Positions 50,085 through 55,994 of a stretch of DNA of 55,994 nt are shown here, piece by piece. The stretch's first letter is position 1, and the number at the start of each line of letters is the position of its first letter. The position numbers were made by a program, and so were the translations under genes. Below the pieces are notes generated by a model that saw only the letters and a program-made list of their open reading frames with translations, ran no database searches and was not told where the DNA came from. This stretch comes from Chloroflexota bacterium (lineage in GTDB: Bacteria > Chloroflexota > Dehalococcoidia > Bin125). The stretch is from NCBI GenBank assembly GCA_028873865.1, contig JAPPNI010000006.1, positions 1-55,994 on the forward strand, read 5' to 3'.

Positions 50085-52304
50085 GTGACCAAATCGGCTG
50101 TCAAATCGGATTCTGCCAGGCGCCAAGCAGGAGCAACATCGACCGGCAAGCGCGTCTCGGCGCTCGCCATTCCCGCCTGGCTGCCGCTGGGCGGCATCCT
50201 GCTCGTTTCCGGCGCCGAGACCGTCCGCGTCACCGGCGCGCACCGCGAACTCTTCTTCAACATCGATCACTTCTGGGTGCTCTACATGCTGCTCCCGTTC
50301 GTGATCGGGATCATCATCTACGGCCTGGTCCGACGCTCTCGCGTCTGGCGACTGGGCAAGCCGACATCACTTCTCAAGGGCAACTTCGACAACCTGCCCG
50401 TCCGTTTGGGACGGCTGGTCAAAGGGGGCGGCGGCACCGAGCGCGTGCTTCGCGACCCGTACTCGGGTGTCATGCACCTCTGCATCATGACCTCGATGAT
50501 CGTGCTCTTCCTCGTGACGGCCCTGCTCGCGATCGACGACTACATCCCCGTCGACATTCTGGTCGGACCGCGTTACCTCGGCTATTCCCTGGTCGCCGAC
50601 ATCTTCGGCCTCGTCGGCATCATCGGCGTGGCGATGGCAGTCGCCCACCGCTGGGTCCGCCCGCGTACTGCCTGGCTGCCGACCTGGGAAGACTGGCTGA
50701 TCCTCGGCGGCCTCGGCATGCTCCTGATCACCGGCTTCATCGTCGAGGGTCTGCGCATCCACACTTCCGAAATCGACGTGCACCCCGAATGGTCCTACTG
50801 GTCGCCGGTCGGCTACGTCGTGGCGCTGATGTTCTCGGGCGTGAAGATCTCGGCCGCGCTCGACATCCACACCACCTTCTGGTGGATCCATATGGTCGGC
50901 GCGCTCTCCTGGATCACCCTGCTCGGCTACTCCAAGCTCAATCACCTGGTCCTGGCGCCCGCCAACGCCTTCCTCAAGAGCACCTCCGCCCCGGGCAAGC
51001 TCGAGATGATCGAGAACATCGAGGAGCAAGAGCACTTCGGCGTCTCCCAGCTCGAACACTTCACGATGAAGCAGATCTTCGAGCTCGATGTCTGCGTGCG
51101 CTGCGGCCGCTGCACCGACAACTGCCCCGCTGACATCGCTGGCCAGCCGCTCTCGCCGATGCACATCATCCAGGATCTCAAGTCCTACGCCACCGCCGTC
51201 GGCGAGCAGAAGGTCGCCAATCTCGTCCAGGGCAACGACCTCAACTTCGGCCTCGACGATGAGACGCCGATGGTCGGCGGCGTCGTCCGCGACGAATCGC
51301 TCTGGGCCTGCCGCACCTGTGGCGCTTGCGTCGAGGCGTGTCCCGTCTTCATCGAGCACGTGCCCACCATCGTTGACATGCGCCGCTCGCTGGTCATGGA
51401 AGAGGCACGCATGCCCGACACCGTCCAGGGCACACTGGAGACGCTCGAACGTCAGGGGCACCCATGGCGCGGGACGCCCTACACCCGCGATTCCTGGATG
51501 GAAGGCATCGAAGATCAGATCCCCGAGTGGACCGGCGAACAGGACTACCTCTACTTCGTCGGCTGCACCGGAGCCTTCGTTGATCGCGCCCAGGAGATCA
51601 CCCGTTCAGTCGTCTCCCTGCTGCGTGAAGCGGATGTCTCCTTCGGGGTGATCAAGGGGATGGAATCCTGCAACGGCGACCCAGCACGTCGGCTGGGCCA
51701 CGAGTACCTCTACCAGATCCTCGCCGAAGGACTGATCGAGCTGTTCAACGAGACCGGCGTCAACGACGAACAGAAAACGGTCATCACCCATTGCCCGCAT
51801 TGCTTCAACACCTTCCTCAATGAGTACCCCGACATGGGAGCCAAGTTCCAGGTCATCCATCACACCCAACTCCTGGAACAGCTCGTCGACGATGGCCGCC
51901 TCGTCCCGAGTAGCGACGTCCCCGAGCAGACCATCACCTACCACGACAGCTGCTACCTCGGTCGCCACAACGACATCTTTGAAGCCCCCCGGCGCATCCT
52001 CGAGCAGGTGCCCAACGTCACCCTGATCGAGATGCCCCGAAACCGTGAGCAGGGTCTCTGCTGCGGCGCTGGCGGCGGCAATATGTGGATGGAAGAGCAA
52101 GGCAAGAGCCGCGTCAACGAGGTCCGGGTCGAAGAAGCTGTCGCTACCGGCGCCGAAGCCGCCTGCACCGCCTGCCCCTTCTGCATCCAGATGTTCGACT
52201 CCGGCATCGGCACCGTACAACTGGATGTCGAGGACGAAGACAAGCTCAAAGTCCTCGACGTGGCCGAACTCCTCCAGGCTGCGGCGGTTTCAGACTCTGA
52301 GTGA
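50085..52304 (+). CDS. ETF:menaquinone oxidoreductase (EtfD/EMO type) with cytochrome b, Fe-S and CCG domains
   Basis: 739 residues. Takes electrons from the ETF encoded just downstream to the quinone pool at the membrane. Several membrane helices in the first 270 residues form a NarI-like b-haem domain (HTTFWWIHM and other histidines). Two 4Fe-4S ferredoxin motifs follow: CVRCGRCTDNCPA and CRTCGACVEACPV. Two CCG-type domains hold further cysteines (CTG, ESCNG, THCPHCFNTF, DSCYLGRHN, GLCCGAGGG, CTACPFC). This is the order of EtfD (Rv0338c type). I start at the GTG at 50085 after GGGGGTG; the TTG at 50052 adds 11 residues. Confidence 0.9.
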   Translation: MTKSAVKSDSARRQAGATSTGKRVSALAIPAWLPLGGILLVSGAETVRVTGAHRELFFNIDHFWVLYMLLPFVIGIIIYGLVRRSRVWRLGKPTSLLKGNFDNLPVRLGRLVKGGGGTERVLRDPYSGVMHLCIMTSMIVLFLVTALLAIDDYIPVDILVGPRYLGYSLVADIFGLVGIIGVAMAVAHRWVRPRTAWLPTWEDWLILGGLGMLLITGFIVEGLRIHTSEIDVHPEWSYWSPVGYVVALMFSGVKISAALDIHTTFWWIHMVGALSWITLLGYSKLNHLVLAPANAFLKSTSAPGKLEMIENIEEQEHFGVSQLEHFTMKQIFELDVCVRCGRCTDNCPADIAGQPLSPMHIIQDLKSYATAVGEQKVANLVQGNDLNFGLDDETPMVGGVVRDESLWACRTCGACVEACPVFIEHVPTIVDMRRSLVMEEARMPDTVQGTLETLERQGHPWRGTPYTRDSWMEGIEDQIPEWTGEQDYLYFVGCTGAFVDRAQEITRSVVSLLREADVSFGVIKGMESCNGDPARRLGHEYLYQILAEGLIELFNETGVNDEQKTVITHCPHCFNTFLNEYPDMGAKFQVIHHTQLLEQLVDDGRLVPSSDVPEQTITYHDSCYLGRHNDIFEAPRRILEQVPNVTLIEMPRNREQGLCCGAGGGNMWMEEQGKSRVNEVRVEEAVATGAEAACTACPFCIQMFDSGIGTVQLDVEDEDKLKVLDVAELLQAAAVSDSE

Positions 52305-52334
52305 GGTCGCCGGCATCCCCCTCAGTCCCTATGG

Positions 52335-52362
52335 GAAAGTTCCCCCAATTCGGGGAGCTTTC
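52335..52362 (+). terminator. Candidate terminator hairpin after the etfD gene
   Basis: GAAAGTTCCCC pairs with GGGGAGCTTTC (11 pairs, one G-U) around a six-base loop, 31 bases past the stop. No T-run follows. The following 136 bases to etfB hold no other feature that I can name. Confidence 0.45.
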
Positions 52363-52498
52363 GCTACCCGTCACAATCTGTATCCCATCTGACTGCCCGA
52401 CTACCTTGGGCGCGACACAATGCGCAATTGGATGCGTGACCTGATTCCCGTCCGCTCGGCTCCGGCTCGAGCTCTTTTTTCCAGTCAGTGAGGAACCG

Positions 52499-53302
52499 AT
52501 GGATGTCATCGTCTGCGTGAAGCAGATTCCCGATCCCGAGACCCCAGCCGCCGCATTCAAGGTCGATGAGACGGCCATGCAGGTGTTGCCCGCGCAGGGC
52601 ATCTCGCCTGTCATCTCCCCCTTCGACGCCCAGGCCGTCGAGGCCGCGCTGCGAATCAAAGACGCCTCCGGCGACGGTACGGTCAACATCATCTCGCTCG
52701 GCCCCGACTCAGCCCGCGACGCCATCAAACACTCGCTGGCGATGGGCGCCGACGAAGGCTACCACCTCAAGGACGACGCCTTCGGGGGCGGCGATGCTTG
52801 GACCACCGCGCTGGCGCTGTCGAAGGCGATTCAGCACCTCGGCGTTCCCGACGTCCTGATCTTCGGCCGCCAGGCCGCCGACTGGGACCAGGGCACCGTA
52901 GGAAGCATCGTCGCTGAGCTGCTTGACTTGCCTTCCGCCACGGTCCTCCGGGCCGTCGAACTCAACGGCGACAGCATTACTGTTTCCCGCGTCGTTGCCG
53001 ACGGCTTCGAGAACATCGACCTGCCGACCCCCTGCGTGCTGACGATCTCGAACGAGTTCGGCGACCCTCGCTACCCGCAGCTCCGGCAGATTATGCAGGC
53101 GGCGCGGAAACAGGTCACTGAACTGACCGCTGCTGACCTCGGCCTCGACGCGTCCGAAGTCGGCGCCGCGGGCTCGCGTGTCCAGATGCACGCCCTCTTC
53201 CAGCCGACCAGCGACGTTGAGGTTGAGATCATCGAGGGTGACACGCCCGAAGAAAAAGCCGCCGGCCTGGTCAACGCCCTCCGCGAAGCCAAAATCCTCT
53301 AA
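52499..53302 (+). CDS. etfB: Electron transfer flavoprotein beta subunit
   Basis: 267 residues. DVIVCVKQIPDPETPAAAF, SPFDAQAVEAALRIKD and DVLIFGRQAADWDQGTVGSIVAELLDLP are the ETF-beta blocks; the last stretch binds AMP or FAD phosphate in the group. The C-terminal arm has the usual hydrophobic helix. It pairs with EtfA to carry electrons from acyl-CoA dehydrogenases to the membrane enzyme encoded upstream. GAGGAA precedes the ATG. Confidence 0.95.
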   Translation: MDVIVCVKQIPDPETPAAAFKVDETAMQVLPAQGISPVISPFDAQAVEAALRIKDASGDGTVNIISLGPDSARDAIKHSLAMGADEGYHLKDDAFGGGDAWTTALALSKAIQHLGVPDVLIFGRQAADWDQGTVGSIVAELLDLPSATVLRAVELNGDSITVSRVVADGFENIDLPTPCVLTISNEFGDPRYPQLRQIMQAARKQVTELTAADLGLDASEVGAAGSRVQMHALFQPTSDVEVEIIEGDTPEEKAAGLVNALREAKIL

Positions 53303-53382
53303 CGATCGCAATGGTTCCCCTCTGAGGAGCCACCCCGAAGGGACCGAGGGCCCCGCCCCCGGAAGCAACGAAGGAACCCACC

Positions 53383-54357
53383 ATGGCCTCCATCCTCGTC
53401 TTTGGCGAAACCGACGACGCCGGCCTCACCGCTCCCACTCTTGAGCTGCTCGGCGCAGCCTCGCGCCTCAGCGCCGATCTCGGCGGCGGAGTCGCACTTG
53501 CCCTGCTCGGCTCCGGCCTCACCGACGCGGCAGGCGCTGCCGGTCCGGTCGGTGCCGACATCGTTTACTCGGCCGACTCCGACTCCCTCGCCGCCTACCA
53601 GACCGATAGCTACTTGCCGGTCGCGCAGAGAATCGTCCAGCAGGATTCGCCCTCCGTCGTTCTCATGTCGCAGTCCAGCATGGGTCGCGATCTGGCGCCG
53701 AGACTGGCCACTCGACTCGGCTCCGCTGCGATTATGGATTCGCTGGGACTCGAGGTCGATGGTGACCGTGTCAAGGCCACCCGCAGCTGCTACGGCGGCA
53801 ATGCCCGACAGGTGGTCACCGTCCAGACCGACCCACAGGTGATCACCGTCCGACCCAAGTCGCAAGACCCGCTCGAGGCGGACGATTCGCGTTCTGCCGA
53901 GGTCGTCACGGTCGACGTTGCCGAGCCGACGCTCCGCGCGCGCACTACCGGTAAGGAGCAGGCGGAATCCGAGGGCATCCGTCTCGAGGACGCCGAGATC
54001 GTCGTCTCTGGCGGTCGGGGCCTGGGTGGACCCGAGGCCTTTGCCGACCTCGAGCGCCTCGCCGGCGTACTCACCGCCGCCGTCGGCTCCTCTCGCGCAG
54101 CATGCGACCTGGGCTGGTATCCGCCCTCTCAGCAGGTCGGGCTGACCGGTACGGTCGTCTCGCCCACGCTCTACGTCGCGATCGCGATCTCAGGCGCCAG
54201 TCAGCACATGGCCGGCTGTGGCGGATCGAAGAACATCGTGGCGATCAACAAGGATCCTGACGCACCGATCTTCAGCTTCTCCCGCTTCGGAATCGTCGAC
54301 GATTACAAGAAGGTCCTGCCCGCGCTCGAAGCTGCCTTCACCGCCGCGCTCGACTGA
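53383..54357 (+). CDS. etfA: Electron transfer flavoprotein alpha subunit
   Basis: 324 residues. The C-terminal FAD domain is typical: VVSGGRGLGGPEAFADLERLA, GSSRAACDLGWYPPSQQVGLTG, AIAISGASQHMAG and NKDPDAPIFSFSRFGIV. The N-terminal domain contacts the beta subunit. With EtfB it forms the soluble ETF dimer. AAGGAACCCACC precedes the ATG. The gene ends the respiratory cluster. Confidence 0.95.
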   Translation: MASILVFGETDDAGLTAPTLELLGAASRLSADLGGGVALALLGSGLTDAAGAAGPVGADIVYSADSDSLAAYQTDSYLPVAQRIVQQDSPSVVLMSQSSMGRDLAPRLATRLGSAAIMDSLGLEVDGDRVKATRSCYGGNARQVVTVQTDPQVITVRPKSQDPLEADDSRSAEVVTVDVAEPTLRARTTGKEQAESEGIRLEDAEIVVSGGRGLGGPEAFADLERLAGVLTAAVGSSRAACDLGWYPPSQQVGLTGTVVSPTLYVAIAISGASQHMAGCGGSKNIVAINKDPDAPIFSFSRFGIVDDYKKVLPALEAAFTAALD

Positions 54358-54456
54358 TTCACCGGGTTCTGTCGGATTCTGCCATACCCACTTGCTGCGG
54401 GTATCTCGTCGACCCAGGCTCAGAGGTTGATCGACTCCGCGGCGAGTTCGCCGCGT

Positions 54457-54933
54457 CTAGACGCCCTGGGTCTTTCGCCAGGTGCGGATCTGGCCAGCGT
54501 GTTCCATGTCGTGCTCAATCAGTCCGTCGACCAGCTCATTGACCGAAATCTGTGTTTCGTCGATGGCCATCGACTTCACATCCCGCTCGTCGTCGGTCAG
54601 CTGGCTGACTCGATCGGCCATGGTGTCACGAATCGCACGCAGCATGTCGAGCAAGTCGTCGATCGGTCGGTCGATCCAGTCCCTGGGCGCAGCGTCGTTG
54701 ATCTCGCGCTCGGTCGGGAACGGCCCGACCGGCATACCGGCAGCGGAGCGCTCCAGCGCGTTGACCGCCCAGGCGTCCCAACCAACGAGGTGCGCCAGGC
54801 AATCTCGAACGCTCCAGCTTCCCACGACATTGGGAATATCAAACGCTTCCGCCTTCAGTCCGTGAACCGCTTCGAGCAGGCACGTCCGACCATCGGTGCA
54901 GTCGGTCGTGTCGGACTTGGCTTCAGCAACCAT
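54457..54933 (-). CDS. DinB/ClbS-like four-helix-bundle protein
   Basis: 158 residues. SWSVRDCLAHLVGWDAW near residue 40 and LIEHDMEHAGQIRTWR near 140 give the three histidines of the metal-binding DinB-like bundle. The family includes thiol-dependent S-transferases (DinB/YfiT), mycothiol-dependent isomerases and the ClbS/DfsB resistance proteins. The exact branch is not certain, though WDAWAV and the spacing recall ClbS/DfsB. It reads away from coaE, with a long intergenic region between. Confidence 0.75.
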   Translation of the reverse strand: MVAEAKSDTTDCTDGRTCLLEAVHGLKAEAFDIPNVVGSWSVRDCLAHLVGWDAWAVNALERSAAGMPVGPFPTEREINDAAPRDWIDRPIDDLLDMLRAIRDTMADRVSQLTDDERDVKSMAIDETQISVNELVDGLIEHDMEHAGQIRTWRKTQGV

Positions 54934-55327
54934 CGGCGGCTCCCCACATGCTCTCTGAAGGCGCGGTGAACTGTGTCGTTCGGAGTGCGCTGTGGTTGCG
55001 AGAGAAGCCGTCAGCCGATGCTCCGCTGTCCCGCGAACCGTCGATACGGGCGCCCGCCGAAGATCCGGCCGACGCCCACAGAATCGTCAATTGGTTGTTA
55101 ACCCTAGCAATCTGGTCAGAAGCGTCCTGCTGACTGTGACACAGTTCTCACTCGGCGCGGCTCGGGTAACCACATCGCCAGATTTCTGCTTCGGTTGACC
55201 ACTTCCAGCGCCACCAATAGCCTGATCCCTCAGCGTGCGTCCGCGTGGCTGGCTGCCCGTCCGTTGCGAGATGGCAGTTGGTTAGAGGACGTTGGACGAC
55301 GCCACAATGCGGGGACACAACTCCAAG
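54934..55327. other. Divergent intergenic region with one palindrome
   Basis: 394 bases between the DinB-like gene (-) and coaE (+). It contains the palindrome at 55133-55145 and the AT-richer segment around 55090-55115 (GGTT-GTT-AACC at 55103-55113). I see no tRNA or small protein gene in it. Confidence 0.7.
55133..55145. promoter_or_regulatory. 13-bp palindrome ACTGTGACACAGT
   Basis: ACTGTG-A-CACAGT is perfect on both sides and has the length of a regulator binding site. It lies 200 bases from the DinB-like start and 183 from coaE. Confidence 0.35.
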
Positions 55328-55924
55328 ATGCGCTCGATTGGACTCACCGGCGGGATTGCCTCTGGCAAATCGACCGTCGTCAGCCAACTCCGTGAACTCG
55401 GAGCGGCCACCATCGACGCCGACCTCCTCGGCCACCAGACCTACGAACCCGGCACAGACACCTTCCGCAAGGTTGTCGCCGCCTTCGGCGAGGATCTCGT
55501 TGCCGAGGACGGCACGATCGACCGCAGCAAGCTCGGGCCCAAGGTCTTCGGCCACCCGGACGGAATGAAGCGGTTGACGGACATCGTTTGGCCCGGAATT
55601 CGTGCGTTGGCCGAGGCCGAACTGGCCCGGCTGGAAGCAAGCGGAACCGATGTCGCGGTCCTCGAAGCCGCCGTCATGATCGAGGCCGGTTGGCAGGATC
55701 TTGTCGACGAGGTCTGGGTCGTCGCGGTCAGCCGCGACACGGCTCGCGAGCGCCTGATGGCGCGCAACAACTTCTCCGCCGAGGAAGCGGACAAACGAAT
55801 CGACTCTCAGATCACCAACGACGAGCGCCTCAAGCACGCTGACGTGATGATCTCCAACGACTGCAGCATGAATGTCGCCGCCGAGCGCGTCGCCCGCGCC
55901 TGGGCCGGAATGCAGTCCGGATAA
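55328..55924 (+). CDS. coaE: Dephospho-CoA kinase
   Basis: 198 residues. Last step of CoA synthesis. The P-loop IGLTGGIASGKST is near the N-terminus, with DADLLGHQTYEPG, RSKLGPKVFGHPDGMKRLTDIVWP and NNFSAEEADKRIDSQ following in family order. I use the ATG at 55328, right before the P-loop; an ATG at 55307 and a TTG at 55292 are possible upstream starts. No ribosome site is strong. The remaining 70 bases to the window edge hold no feature except TTGTGCACA, a weak DnaA-box-like word. Confidence 0.94.
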   Translation: MRSIGLTGGIASGKSTVVSQLRELGAATIDADLLGHQTYEPGTDTFRKVVAAFGEDLVAEDGTIDRSKLGPKVFGHPDGMKRLTDIVWPGIRALAEAELARLEASGTDVAVLEAAVMIEAGWQDLVDEVWVVAVSRDTARERLMARNNFSAEEADKRIDSQITNDERLKHADVMISNDCSMNVAAERVARAWAGMQSG

Positions 55925-55994
55925 CGTCGAGCAATAGGTTGGAACCAGACACCACCATCACCACTTGTGCACACACTCGCCGCTGACGATGCGG

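Noticed and set aside
54934..55327. A tRNA or small RNA in the long gap before coaE
   Set aside because: No cloverleaf or T-loop pattern could be found on either strand.
55960..55985. TTGTGCACA near the right edge as a DnaA box
   Set aside because: A single degenerate word with no companions.

Overview
The window is about 56 kb of GC-rich bacterial chromosome with densely packed genes. It looks like a free-living, respiring heterotroph, most likely an uncultured Chloroflexota of the SAR202/Dehalococcoidia kind. The evidence is a mix of many small catabolic enzymes (flavin monooxygenases, enoyl-CoA hydratases, SDRs, VOC proteins, a CaiB-type CoA transferase), AddAB rather than RecBCD, ThyX, a GAAC-N4-GTTC LexA box, an ETF:menaquinone oxidoreductase and a selenoprotein. 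A high-GC actinobacterium-like host cannot be excluded, because several starts look leaderless and one CDS resembles CadI. I see no rRNA, tRNA, CRISPR array, insertion sequence or phage gene.

Layout. 1-9.2 kb holds catabolic genes: a partial amidase, an EthD-type protein, a class-III aminotransferase paired with a small-molecule kinase, a PrdB/GrdB-like selenoprotein read through an in-frame TGA, an acyl-CoA-dehydrogenase-fold flavoprotein, VOC proteins, an enoyl-CoA hydratase and an SDR. 9.2-16.2 kb carries an SsuD-like monooxygenase with a CadI/ArsI-like protein, a lipoprotein 5'-nucleotidase, a family-5 uracil-DNA glycosylase and a coupled lepB-pyrE pair. 16.2-22.1 kb is a tetrapyrrole operon with overlapping genes (precorrin-2 dehydrogenase, hemC, fused cobA-hemD, hemB). 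22.1-33.2 kb is a DNA replication and repair block (dnaN, DUF3892-like, addB, addA, holA), followed on the other strand by an orphan OppD ATPase and lexA. 33.2-39.5 kb carries PIG-L and Nudix hydrolases, Cys-rich zinc proteins, a divergent CobD/CbiB-like membrane protein, thyX and an RNase Z-like hydrolase. 40-54.4 kb is a second catabolic block: CoA transferase, dienelactone hydrolase, cupin, SDR, penicillin-acylase homologue, two enoyl-CoA hydratases flanking a tandem pair of small paralogues, an acyl-CoA synthetase, and EtfD-EtfB-EtfA. A DinB-like protein and coaE close the window.

How the genes fit together. The acyl-CoA synthetase, hydratases and EtfBA/EtfD form a plausible route from organic acids to the menaquinone pool. 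The kinase plus phospho-lyase-type aminotransferase is a plausible amino-alcohol degradation pair. The repair block sits near lexA, which has a clear LexA box in its divergent promoter region.

The most notable signals are the TGA-containing PrdB-like gene with a hairpin at the bacterial SECIS position, two intergenic arrays 30 kb apart built on nearly the same decamer (AAATCCGGAC / AAATCCGAAC) in a 10-bp helical register, four 11-bp-phased DnaA-box-like repeats ahead of dnaN, and paired CRP-type palindromes ahead of a small zinc-ribbon gene.
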